Part shown: piece after piece, positions 21,893 to 34,100 of the stretch
Layout: each line of letters begins with the position of its first letter
How positions within the stretch are numbered: position 1 is the first letter of the stretch
Assembly (NCBI GenBank): GCA_026545225.1
Contig: CM048846.1
Span: 58,284,270 to 58,348,269 of the forward strand
Reading direction: 5' to 3'
DNA: 64,000 bases
Source: Cornus controversa
Taxonomy: Eukaryota > Streptophyta > Magnoliopsida > Cornales > Cornaceae
Position numbers and translations under genes: made by a program
Notes under the pieces: generated by a model
The model's database searches: none
The model's input: the letters and a program-made list of their open reading frames with translations, nothing else
Told to the model about the DNA's origin: nothing

Positions 21893-24477
21893 TGGTCACC
21901 AATATAACCGTGACTATTTTTGGCCGATTTTCTTAATTTTTTACTTCATTTAAATGTAAATAAATTATTCAAATGATTATTAATATGTTTTGAATGTAAA
22001 ATACATGTTTGGGAACCATTATAAGTGTTCGGGATGTTTTGGGAGCGTTTGACAAAAGTTAACTTTTTCGGGTCAAACGGGCCCAGGACCCGAGTCCCGC
22101 GAGCCCAAAAAATTTGAAAGTGTCTGACTTACACCAAATTTGGAGAGTAGATTAAATAAAATATTTGACAGGCTACAGGTTCGATTTCAAGTCCAACGGA
22201 GTTACGGAACTCGGAAACAAAGTTTAGTGAAAAACTAATGGCATTTCCAAAATAAATGACCTAGGGCTATAAATAGCAAGTAGAGAATTGCTAAATTCAT
22301 TCTCATTCTCATCAGCCGCATAGGAGAGCAATATATATCTATATAGAGTAATATCTTCTTCTTCCCTTCTCCATTGATTTTGAGGGACTTAAGTTGATAA
22401 TTAGAAGGCGCCGAAGAAATAGAAGTTGGTCTACGCATTGAAGGCTCAAGTTTGATCCATTCGGAATCGAATCCGGGGAAAGTTAATTTTTTTGTGAGAA
22501 ATTGGAAAAAACATTTGGAAACTCTTCCAAATTGAGGTAGGGATGTCTAAACCATGAAATCTAAAATTTTTGTGAGTATATTAGTTGTTTATGGCAACCA
22601 ATTGGTTATATGGGTATAATTATATGTATTTCAAGGATAAAAGTATGCAAGATTATACTACTTCATGATTTATCAATGTTTAATGATGTTATTACATGTT
22701 TATAATTGCCTTAAATGATTATATAAGCATGTTGAGGTTGAATTGTGAATAATTATGTGCATTTATGTATAATTGTGAATGTGACACTTATGTGTTTGAT
22801 GAAATGTCTTGAAAGTATGTTCAAATGTAAAAGCATGTTTAATTGTCTACCTTCTTGATATGAAATGTGAAAAATGTGTGACATGTCCAATGTGAAAGTA
22901 TGTGACATTTATTTGCAAGATGTGTAAGCATGACAATTAGAACTATATTGCCTTGAATTGTGTGTGCACATTGAGCATGGGCGTGAGAATGCATATTCAT
23001 TTATTGGCTTGATGAAGGTGGTGAGCTCAATTGGGTTGAGAGCCCTCTTGAGGTGACATGGTATTTGGTATAAATCCATGTGGGGCAATCTAAGGGCAGA
23101 ACCTTGTGGAGTAATCCTTAATTAGGGCTCTGGACTAAAATGGAAGACGATACTCCTTAAAATCAGAGTCCTACGATGAGGTAAACCGGTAAAGGAGCCT
23201 CATATAGGTGGGTTTGGGCGGCCTATAAAATTGAAATCCAATAAACGTGTGGAGAGTATAAGGAAGTTATGCATATTATGTTGCATTACATATTGCTTAT
23301 AATATAGTTGTGATGTATGGATATTTGCTTAACATGATTAAATGCAAATGTATATTTATATGGTATTCACGGAGCTTACAGAATTGTATTTTAAACATTC
23401 CTACTGAGCGTGTGGTTGCTCATCCCATGAGAATTAACTCTTTTCAAGAAATAGGAAAGATGTAATGGAGCCTCCCCAATAGTATATTGGCGTGGAGCAA
23501 AAAAGTTGGTTTCATTTAAAGATTTATTTTGCTTTATTTGAATGTATATCTGGATTGTGGACTATATGCTTGTGATAAATATGAAAGACTATTTATGTTT
23601 CGAAAATATGTATTGTTTATGTTTTACGGTTGTATGTATTTAAATACGATTTTAAGTATGTGTTGCTCATGACTTATGATTCTATACATCATAAGCATGG
23701 TGTTGAGTATGGTAGAATGCTAGATGATTTAAATGATAATTCTTCATTTATGTTTATTCCTACATGTATAAACTTGTGAAAGTGGTTATGTTAATGTATT
23801 GGTAAAATGAGGAACATGTATGATGAAAATGAGGATCAAAGTGTGTAAATTGATATTTAGAGAATTCTGCAAAGTAACAGTAGAAAGACATTTCAATTGT
23901 GCAAAATGTCCATTTCATATGATCGAAATGTCCTCGATTGAGCGAACATGGTTGCAAAATTTTTGATTGAAGATAAGTGAAATTTCAGTGGGATCTTGAT
24001 AGTACTTCGCAAGTACTTCGATTGAGCGTAATTTTTGATCATGCGAAACCAAGTTTTCGATTGTGTGAAACTGTGGTTTCGATTGTGCGAAACTAGTAAA
24101 GATTGTGTGAGTTCTAGGAGCCCATGTATATATGTATCCCATATAGAGTATACGTAGAGGACTTGAATTGAATTGTTTATGTATGTATGTACGTACGATA
24201 ATAATGGTATAGAGAAAGCTTCTGCTAGACTTTGATATCACAACTTAGATTATTGATTATTGTAACATATCCAGTAAATGATTGATGTGTATAATAAGAC
24301 TTCTGATGTATATAATGATCTTAGTGGTCTAGGTGGAAACCGAGGATGATGTTGGTAGTAATTTGTTACTGTTGTTCGGGTCGTGGAGTGATGATCGGAC
24401 AATCGCGACACCTCACTACCCTGGAATTCGGGCTCAGATCGGGGGAGTCCTGGCAGTTCAAATTTTGGAGTGTGACA
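21893..24477 (+). mobile_element. Ty3/Gypsy LTR copy B, about 2.6 kb
   Basis: Starts TGGTCACC, similar to the start of LTR D at 43464 (both carry ACCGTGAC or ACCATGACC followed by TTTTTGGCCGATTTT). It ends GTGTGACA at 24477. A TATA-like GGCTATAAATAG lies at 22264-22275, and a primer-binding site TGGTATTAGAGC follows at 24481. The length of 2585 bp agrees with 2556 bp for LTR D. The last 2 kb match LTR A. A CGAT...CGAAA motif island lies at about 23890-24110. Confidence 0.8.
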
Positions 24478-24994
24478 ACTTGGTATTAGAGCATAGCTTG
24501 CTATTAGAGCTTAACTAGGTTGAATACCAAGGGACGACGAGTAAAGCTTGAACCACGTTTTGACTTTAGAAGAATTGATGAGAACCATTCCGAAACTAGT
24601 AAAGGTTGTATCACGTATAGTTTCATGAAGGGTTAGAACCTTTGAGTTGAAAAACTAGAAATGCGTGTGGATATGACATATTTAATTAGAAAACTTATGT
24701 GTATGTGAAATGTGCTTACATGATGACATGATAAGTGCTTATGTGATGTCATGTGTTATATGTTATGTGTTGATGTGAGAACATGTTTATGTGATTAAAT
24801 GTGTTTTGAAACGTTTGTCTATATGTTACGTGTGAAGGTGATAACGTGTTGTTTTGTTGTGTAATAGTTTGATCGTGTTGAAAACATAACATGAGATAAC
24901 TTGTTGTGTTGACCTATGTCTTGCATATATTAAGATATGCCACCTAGACGCCGAGGAAGGACAGTTAGGGGTGAGGTACCCAGGGGAGACCGTT
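24478..24994 (+). mobile_element. Gypsy leader B
   Basis: Second copy of the primer-binding site, leader and gag start. The gag-type beginning at about 24936 reads MPPRRRGRTVRGEVPRGDR. It ends at GGGAGACCGTTTG, the same point as leader A, and then changes into an inverted LTR (24995 onward). The shared end point suggests that both copies descend from one shortened element. Confidence 0.75.
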
Positions 24995-26620
24995 TGTGTC
25001 ATGCCCCAATTTTCGTTATCCAGAAACCAAGGGTGACTCGCTTATCATCCATACCCTAACCACAATCACCGTTTGATATCATGCTCTGACACTAAGTTTT
25101 CACGCCCCAATTTTCTGTTATCCGAAAATCGAGGGTGAACAGTGTTTTCACCTCATCTTCTTAAACCTCAATCTTGTCATAAGTTATTCTATTGCGAAAG
25201 CTTTCTATAAGGACACCTTTATAGTGGCACACACTCATCAATACCCCTTACAATGGGTTCCACATTAGGTCCCACACATATAAACTACCAATTTCTGGAA
25301 ATCAACTCCTTGCATAATTGGAATTTAGTTTAAAAACCTCCACCATTGGATATAGAATTCAAAAATACTTGAATTAAAAAAAAATCACACTCAATTCCGA
25401 TTTAAAATGAAGAAGTTATGTCAATTGTAGTGAAGTAACTTCGATTGTGTGAAAATGGTATTTCGATTGTGTGAAACTGTGTTCGATTGTGCAAAAATTA
25501 CAACCTCTCGGGACTTTGGACCTGCATTATTTCGCACGATCGAAATGAGAATTTTGATTGTGCGAAATTGCCCCTGTCTGGATCCTAAAAACCACTATAT
25601 TTCACAACCAATTTGCACAATTGAAAAATGGGTTTCGATAGTGCGAAATGGCCATTTCGCACATGTGAAATACCTTTTAAGGGACCTCCAACAACCTTGT
25701 ACATAATCCATTTTGAGCCCAAATCTCAACCAAACAACCTTGGATCTTTCATTCCATATATAAATCAACATCAACCATATACACCAACTTATACGTTTGA
25801 ATCTCAAATCTTTCATAATCATAGAAAATTCCTAGGTTCACAATGTACATAAAACTCAAGTGAATATACCATCCTTATTTTCCAAAAGTCACTTCCATAA
25901 AATCGTACATAATAGAAATCAAATGGGCCTTTAAGCATACATTTATCAAGTCTCAAATAAAAGAAGCCATTATACACACATTTCTCAAAAGTCTCTTTCC
26001 TACAAGTGTGGCACTTACATTTGGAGTTCATATACAATAGAAGATATAAATGTAAAGGCAACACTACAACCATGGTCAACATGCCACAAGCCGACATGGA
26101 CATTTATTTACATATCAAAAAGGGGTCAAAAATCCAAGGAACTTCAAAAGTCCATCAAGTCAATCAAGCCTCGTCCTCCATTGGTGCCTTACCTATAAAA
26201 ATGTTTGGGGAAAAAAGGGTGACCACCACAGTGACTCAGCAGAGATGACCAAACCCACCTAATCATCGACTCGACGCCAACCTACATGATAAGCAACATA
26301 TCATCCGTACATTACATGGCATGCTCAAACACTCATGTTATCAACAAAGCAACAATGTGACAAATAGCAAGTCCTCAATCAACCATACATGAACATGAAA
26401 CAACGTAGTATGCCCATCAATTTCACAAACCACGATTTTAACATGAATTCACAATTCATGAACCGACTCAATCTAACCCCAAGTATTCAACTCCACAAAT
26501 TCTCTAAATGTCACAATCGCAATCCTTTCAACCTCATAACCCAAAATTTCACAACCATTAAGAGTCCCTCATCTTCACCACTGTATCAAAGGGTGTGGAG
26601 GATCGGTGACGACTGATGGT
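24995..26620 (-). mobile_element. Ty3/Gypsy LTR copy C, inverted, partial
   Basis: Read on the - strand, the sequence ends in AAAATTGGGGCATGACA, the terminus type of LTRs A, B and D. A second such terminus (AATTGGGGCGTGA) lies at 25100-25115. Between them on the - strand is a primer-binding-like TCAGAGCATGATATC, so this stretch is rearranged. The motif GTGGTCACCC...AGGTGGGTTTGG near 26220-26260 matches LTR D at about 44960-45005. A CGATTGTGCGAAA island lies at 25440-25680. The outer limit is approximate. Confidence 0.65.
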
Positions 26621-28682
26621 CGGAGCTAGGCTGGAGAAGTTGGTCAGTGATGGTGGTGTGGAGCTCAGCTTTAATAACAATAATAGCTTACATATGCTTC
26701 TGGGTGTAAAGTAATATTTGTATAAACTTCATCTATTCCTGGTTCAGCCTATTAAACGAATCAAAATGATTAGTGTTTGAAACTATAATACCAGTAACTG
26801 AATGTGAACAATGCAAGCTGATTCAATTCCTGATTTGTTGATGATTCTATCTGCAAACCCAGTAGTTTATAACCAAATCAGCAAAATGACAGAGGAGTTT
26901 GCTAATTCAAGTCCAAACCCAGTAGTTTATAACCAAATCAAAGCAAATTTATACAAAAGAAGAGATTTATCTTAGTAAAAAAAACATCATCACCAACACA
27001 CAACTACACCACCATGAACCACCATATACACCCATCACACCCACCGACCAAGCAATACCTCATCATCAATCATCATCACCAACACCTCATCCCACTTTAG
27101 CCGGCCAGCAAACCAAACAAACCCAGCTAAAATAGCATACTAAGCCATCCACGGCCAGCCATCTCCATCAACGATTAACCAAATCCATCAGCTACACCAG
27201 CCACTGAGCTGCCCTCAAACCACCAACCATGGCTCTCTAATTCGTTCAATTCAACACATCCCTGACCATCACCTACTTTGGGAACATAGACAATCATAGG
27301 CTAGCCACCGCTGCTTAGGCTACTGGTGGTGGTGGAGGTGATGAGTACCATCGCTAGTTGTTTTGGCCTCTTACTTGGTGGTGTTGATCTGACGATTCTG
27401 TGGCCGTCGCTGCTTAGGGTTTTGGTGGTGGTGGCCACCACTGCTTAGGGTGCCGGTGATGGCGGTGGTGATGAGTACCATCGTTGGTTTGGCCTCTTGC
27501 TTGGTGGTGGCGGATCATGGAGATAGAGAGAGACATAGATCTGGATAGATCCTTGGTGATGATGAGTACCACTGTCAGTTCAGGTGGAGGAGGGTGGCGG
27601 ATCATGGAGAGAGAGAGATTCTATGGTTGCCACTGCTTAGGGTGCTGGTGATGGCGGTGGTGATGAGTACCACTGCAGGTTCAACCTTTTGCTTGGTGGT
27701 GGCGAATCATGGAAACACAAATAGATCGTGCTAGTGATAGCGGTGGTGCTCGTTTGCGGATCTCACACAAACAATCTAGATCTGCAATATATCAAAAAAA
27801 TAAAAATAATCAACTAACATAAAGAGAGTGAGTGAGATACGCCAATCTGGATCTACAATATATCAAGCATAAAGAGAGTTCTTGTCCCGTTGAAATGCTT
27901 TGTTACAGATCTTACACACGAACACACAATCTGGATCTGCAATATATATAAAAATAAAAAAAAGCAAAAAATAATCAACTAACATATAGAGAGATATAAA
28001 ATAGAAGAGAGAAAAGAGAATGATATAAAAGAGGAGAGAGAAAAGAAATAAAAGAAATGAATGAGTGGGAGAGTTTAAATTTGAATTTAGATAGGAGTGA
28101 ATCGTGACCATTGATTGAAGATAGGAAGAGTAATTTTAGACCTTAGATAGGCATAGATATTTTGAATCGTCAAATTGGTTTTTTAAGTATTTTTGACCAT
28201 TAGATGATGATTTTTTTTTGGAGGAAAATTTAAACACTAACCTTAAATGTAATATAGATATATATATATATAATATAATTAAAAATACAAAATATATAAA
28301 AATTAAAATTTGGGTTTAGATTGAGCTCGGGTTGCTAACACCTCAACCAAAGTCCAACCCTAATTATGTTTGGGTTTAGAATTTTTTAACCCAGGTCCAA
28401 CCCTAATTATAAAAATGGTTGTCCAAACTCATAAAAAAAATTGGACTAGGTTCGAGTTGGTCCACCCAAGTTGCACCCCTAAACTAATGCATATGTTTAT
28501 TACTGTATGGATAATATAGGAAAATTAGTAATAAAAGTGTTTAGGTGACATTGTTACCAAACAAGTTTAAAAGTTCTTTATGTTTAAAAAGTGCTTTATA
28601 AAAAAATATCACCAAACACCTAATATGTTTTTCACTCATCGTAATTTTATAACAAATCTATTGGTAAAAGCACTTTCACCAT
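26620..28682. other. intergenic repeats, no gene
   Basis: No protein-coding gene is seen. It holds a small duplication (AACCCAGTAGTTTATAACCA at 26856 and 26917), the tandem array at 27300-27730, and three echoes of TCTGGATCTGCAATATAT between 27778 and 27950. It also has AT-rich sequence and, near 28480, the half-end GTTGCACCCCTAAA of a hAT-like MITE whose other end I could not find. Confidence 0.5.
27300..27730. repeat. imperfect GC-rich tandem repeat, about 100-135 bp units
   Basis: Three to four irregular units share CACTGCTTAGGGT, GGTGATGGCGGTGGTGATGA, GTACCA, TTGCTTGGTGGTGGCG and ATCATGGAGA blocks. Unit lengths vary because of internal gains and losses. On both strands the open frames are low-complexity and look accidental. 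Confidence 0.7.
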
Positions 28683-29155
28683 TACAACCGTAACACCAAA
28701 CAGGCCCTTAGTCTATTAGCTATTATCGTAGTTATTATTTTGTACACTGTAGAACATAAAGATATAGGCCTGAAATATGAGGTTTTGCAGCACTCGTCTT
28801 TTTTTGAAATCAAGCAAATGAAAGAATAATTAATACTTCTACTTAATCTGGAATGGCAGAAGAAAGATTGAACATCCTTTCCCACTATATCCCAAAAATG
28901 TTGGAAGAAATCTAGGAGGGAAACCATCTGCACTAGGACTTTTATCAGGACCAAGGTGATCAACAACTCCCTTGATCTCCCCTTCAATAGGGCTAGCTTC
29001 CAAAAGCTGAGCTTCTTCTTGAGATAAACAACCTCTTGGCAGAATATCAATTTCTGAAGTATTTAACTGATCAATTAAGGCTATATTATTATTATTTTTT
29101 CCCTCTCTTCCTTGACAAGACCTTCGGCTCGACTGATCTCCTAAGAAGGGGGGAG
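28683..29155 (-). mobile_element. LINE reverse-transcriptase remnant
   Basis: On the - strand, one frame near 29100-28900 carries LGPDKSPSADGFPPRF, the usual entry to the L1-type reverse-transcriptase domain (family pattern DKSPGPDGF). A second frame carries YFRPISLCSTVYKIITTIIA, matching the RT block that follows it. The two pieces are in different frames, so there is at least one frameshift between them. The remnant ends exactly where the 1.5-kb TRIM begins. It is an inactive fragment. Confidence 0.82.
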
Positions 29156-30660
29156 TGTTGGGTTTGTGGCTCAAATTTAGTTGTGGCAGTTTCCTTTTCC
29201 ATTTTGGAAGCCTAAAGACTTGTGGAGCAAGGCTGAAGACTTAGGGAGAATGTTGTGTACATCTATTTTAAAGTTGTGATTGAATTGGTAACTTCTTGTT
29301 AGACAATGTATGAGAATCCTTATTCAAGAAAGAATTGGTTTTGGAGACTCTATAAATAGATATAGGGTTAAAGGAAAAAAGAGAGAGATAGGAAATATTA
29401 AGGGGTTGGTGAGTATTGTGAGGAAATGAGAGAGTATATGTAATTTCGGGAGAAAGATGCCAAGAGAGAGTGAAAGAGTGTGTGTGGTAGGCATAATTTT
29501 CGCGTATTGTATATTCTCTTCTCAATATAGTGAAATCTCTCTCTTCATAGACGTAGCCCTAGAGTTGGGTGAACTATGTAAAATATTGTGTAGTGCGTGG
29601 ATGTTTTGATTATTATCTCCCTATATGCTTGTGTGATTGTTGATGTGATGATATGCTTTTGATGTGCCAAACGAAAAGGTGATTAAATTCCCAACAGCTG
29701 GTATCAGAGCCAATGGTGGGTCAAAGCATATGGTTGGTCCTGAAAGAGCCGAAGATTGGTGGTGTGTCAAACCAGAAGATTGATCATGAAGAGTTATAAA
29801 GATATAATCAGAGTTGATGAAGACACGATGATGATGATAGTGTGAAGCCTATGAGGAACAAGTAGATAGGCCAAGATGATGGTATGAAGAAGGGAGATTT
29901 GCTGTTTTCGGCCCAGAAAAGTAGTGAGAGAAAAGAAGAGATGATGATGATGAGGAGGATAATGAGTTATGATGATGATGATTGATTGGTGGGTTGCCAT
30001 ACGTGAGCAAATTGAACACCAATGGGGATGATGTGATGGAGTTCGGTTTGAGGTGGAGGAATCTTCAGTCGACGTGGAGCTATGGAGGAGCGTGTTGATG
30101 AAATTTGAGTCAAGGTGGAGATTGTTGGGTTTGTGGCTCAAATTCAGTTGTGGCGATTTTCTTTTCCGTTTTGGAAGTTTAAAGACTTATGGAGCAAGGC
30201 TAATGACTTAGGGAGAATGTTGTATACATCTATTTTAGAATTGTGATTGAATTGGTAACTTCTTGTTAGACAAGGTATAAGAATCCTTGTTCAATAATGA
30301 ATTGGTTTTGAGACTATAAATAGATATAAGGTTAAAGGGAAAAAGAGAGAGAGAGAAAAGATGTAAGGGGTTGGTGAGTATTGTGAGGAGAAGAGAGAAT
30401 ATATGTAATTTTGGGGAGAAGATGCCAAGAGAGAGTGAAAGAGTGTGTGGTAGACATGTTTTTTACGTGTTGTATATTCTCTTCTCAATATAGTGAAATT
30501 TCTCTCTTCATGGACGTAACCCTAGAGTTGGGTGAACTCTGTCAAATTTTGCGTTGTGCATGGATGTGTTTAATTATTATTTCCCTATATGCTTGTGTGA
30601 TTGTTGATGTGATGATATGTTTCTCATGTGTTGAACAAAAAGGAGATTAAATTCCCAACA
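29156..30660 (+). mobile_element. TRIM-type LTR retroelement, structurally whole, 1505 bp
   Basis: LTRs at 29156-29696 (541 bp) and 30123-30660 (538 bp) both start TGTTGGGTTTGTGGCTC and end TTCCCAACA, roughly nine-tenths alike by eye. The primer-binding site TGGTATCAGAGCC is at 29699-29711. A purine-rich GGTGGAGAT precedes the right LTR. The flanks are a perfect 5-bp target duplication GGGAG (29151-29155 and 30661-30665). Each LTR carries a TATA-like CTATAAATAGATATA. The 426-bp interior is rich in GATGAT repeats and codes for nothing recognisable, so mobility would depend on an autonomous partner. Confidence 0.93.
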
Positions 30661-30665
30661 GGGAG

Positions 30666-31178
30666 TGCCACTGATCACTCTACATTAGTTGGCACTCAAA
30701 AAAATCAGAGAAGGTGGTTGGTCTCCATGGGGGTCAAGGCTCGATGTCAAATTCATGAGACGATCAACTCTTCTATACCATGTGGTTGGCTCTTAAGATC
30801 CTGTGATTCTCCTAAATGTAAACTTAAGCAGTAAAACTTAGCTCATATTCTGGACTCGAAAATCTAATCATATGAGACGGGCTGCAAAAATATCTAACCA
30901 TATGAAATGGCTGCTAATGACGCTAGTCTTGAGCGTATGTATGTAAAAAAATCAGAATCATTAAAATGATTTTCAATAACCTGAGCTAGCTAGCTACATC
31001 TGAGAAGCTGAATAATTTAGCATAAACAAACACATCCATCCATAATTCTTCTATATAGGATTCTTTCTACCTGAAAGTAATAACAACTCAACAAACCATT
31101 AAAAAAATGTTCTTTTCTTTTTCTAAATTTCCCCCTCCCCTCCCCCTTTTTTTCATACAATCTTTTCTTTCGGCTCAC
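30666..31178. other. sequence between the TRIM and TIC55; TIC55 3' region
   Basis: No gene is seen. The part next to 31178 should contain the TIC55 3' untranslated region on the - strand. A pyrimidine-rich tract (CCCCCTCCCCTCCCCC, about 31130-31146) lies about 35 bp beyond the stop codon. Confidence 0.5.
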
Positions 31179-34100
31179 TCACAATCTTCTGTGAATCCTT
31201 ACGAAGTTTGTTGTATTCATTGCAATGGCAGTTGAGCATACATATATTCCTGCCAAGCATAGGGTTGTTGAAACCAAAAGAAGGGCCTTCCACTGCCTTC
31301 CGGACACTAGAATTGCCAATGCAGCAGATACAAGAGCGACTGCAGAAAGGGCAGTTTTCCATGCTTGAAAACCTTTAACAACAGTTCTGCATCCCTTGCA
31401 ATGGATTACATGCCTGAAATATCTGTTTGCAAGATTTGGTGCATGCATTGTTCCAATTCCTCCCTTGGCTGGTGAAGAAGCTGAAATGTTGGCCAGCAAG
31501 CCAGCAGGTGCATGTTCCACAACAGCAGCCTCTTTAGGCAGTGAAATGGTGTTGTGCCCAAAATGATATGGCATCCCATGACCAACTTTGTCCATCCACT
31601 TCCTGTATTCAGCTACCCAAGTGTCCGAGGACCTTAAATTAAGGTACAACTCCTTTAAGGGAACTTTTTCTCTCAATAGAACTTCGTTTTGGGATGAGAG
31701 GAAACCCATATCTTGCTCAAAAACCTTACTTGCATTCTGATGGAAGTACCATTTTGGAAACAGTTTTGCTAGGGGGGATCTTTTTGTACCTCCAAACCTC
31801 ACTATCAGCATGGATTTTCCTTGTCCGGATGGTCTACAAAGGAAGAGGCCTGTAAAGTAGTCTTTCTTTCCATTCTTGTCAACAAGTTCACGGTTATTCT
31901 GTAGAACACATGGTGCTTCAAATCGTAAGAAGTTTGGCATGGATTGATCTTTTTCTCTGCCCCACCAACCGGCAAATCCCCGATCTGTCCTTTCAGTGAC
32001 TTTAAATAATAGTGGTTGAGCATCTTCCCTTTTTGCAGTCCAATCAGTTCTATCATGGGAGATGGGGATATGTGCTGGGTCCATAAGATTCTCAAGAAGA
32101 ATGGAGTGGTCATAAGGAAGTTCATGGGTTGTGGAAATATCTTGAAAACCTGGCCTGGCAAAGTTCTCAAACCAAGGCAGTTTGTTTGGATTTGGGGGGT
32201 TCTTGTGCGACATCCATACCCAGACAACTCCTTGAGAGTCTCTCACTTCATATGTTTTAACACAAGCTGATCGAGGAATTCTAGCATCTGCTGGCAGCTG
32301 TGGAGAATATATTTGGGAAAGGAATATATTAATCAATATATCGTTCCTTCTTACTGAAAATATGAATACATTGATCAACAATATTGCATAAAGAAAAGAA
32401 TCACAAGAACAAGGTGCTTTAAGACGAACCTGCGGTATCTTTACACACTTTCCCTCACCTTCAAATTGCCAACCATGGTACAGACATTCCAGCCTTCCAT
32501 CAACCAACTGACCTTCAGAGAGTTTTGCTAACCTGAATGGAAAAGTTTCACGGTAAGGTTTTATTGGCAAGGGGATGAAAATTTCAAAAGCTGCTCCATT
32601 TATGTTAACACTACGGCCACACTATCTAATAGTTCAGATGCTTGAATTCATAGTTGTTGATAAAATAAAATAGAATTGAAGAGAGAAATTAAACAAGAAG
32701 AACATAAGCATATAACGTGATTCGGCCACTACAGCCTACATCCACAGCACACAAAGCCCAAAGGGTTACATCTTTATTGTATTCTCTATTAGTTTTGTTT
32801 ACAATGACCACCTTTATTTACAGGTAAAAGAATATATGTGATAAATATTAAAAATACATTAATGAAAGATTCCTAAAATCAATCCCATAAATTACTCTAA
32901 TAATATATTCTCCAATACCCCCCTCAAGTTGGTACACGGAGATTTTAACTCAAGTATCCAACTTGAAACTAAAAACGAAGTTTTGAAAAATCTGAGTCGA
33001 GTTGATCCTAAGATCTGAGACGAGTTGATCTGGAAATTTAAGACGAGTTAATCATGAGATTCAAGACGAGTTGATCTTGAGATCTGAGACAAGTTGATCC
33101 GGAGATCCGAGACGAGTTGATCCTGAGATTCGAGACGAGCTGATTTGAAGATCCGAGATGAATCTAGAGTAAGATATGATAACCTGCTTTGATACCATGT
33201 TGATAAAATAAAATAAAATTGAAAAGAGAAATTAAACAAAAAGAACATAAGAATATAACGTGATTCGGCCACTACAGCCTACATCCACGGCACACAAAGC
33301 CCAAAGGGCTACATCACTTTTATTGTATTCTATTTTAGTTTTGTTTACAAAGACCACCTCTAATTATAGGTGAAAGAATATACATGATAAATATGAAAAA
33401 TACATTAATAGAAGATTCCTAAAATCAATCCCATAAATTACTCCAATAATATATTCTCCAACAATAGTCATATAGTTATCTCAGCAGTGAAGTGGTTTCC
33501 AGACCATATTGTTTAAATTGAATATATGAAGGCTTTAACATGATTTTTTCAAGATTCATGCAGTTTTAGCAAACTTTTCTGAGTTGAAATAGCAATTACC
33601 GTGTACTTATCTACAAACTTGTTAAATAACCTATTCTAATTTCCTGTTCTTTATTGAATCTTGGTGGAAGGTGGATGGAATAGATGCAAAAAAAAAATCA
33701 TTCCAATTATATTCATATGTAAATTGTTTATAAATGTGCCAATTCCAAACTCCAAATGTTGATGAATATGATAATTTAATTGTTTACTTAACAGCATATC
33801 CTCCTGACATTCAGGGAAAAAATAAAAAAAGGACCCTCCTGCTTTACCTGGACTCGGTACGTGTGTCGGGTGCGAGACTGTATCCAAGTGTCAAACATAT
33901 CAAATTTCCAAACAGGACACAGAGACACTGATAAATATTCAAATTATGTAATATTTTTAGTTAATTTAAGAGTAAAATAATTTATGTATGTTATATAGTG
34001 TTTAATATAAGCATTTCAGTCATTTTAAAGAAATAATATTATAAAATTGAATCATTAGTTATGCTTTTTAGGTGCATGTCCATCCAAAAGTGTCGGACAC

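Noticed and set aside
27414-28111. Open frames rich in His or Phe
   Set aside because: They arise from GGTGGT repeats and from AT-rich runs; no homology is recognised.
28290-28490. Complete hAT MITE ending GTTGCACCCCTAAA
   Set aside because: Only one end could be seen; no matching start or target duplication.
28520-28712. MITE ending AACACCAAACAGGCCC
   Set aside because: The end word resembles MITE termini, but a paired inverted start was not found.
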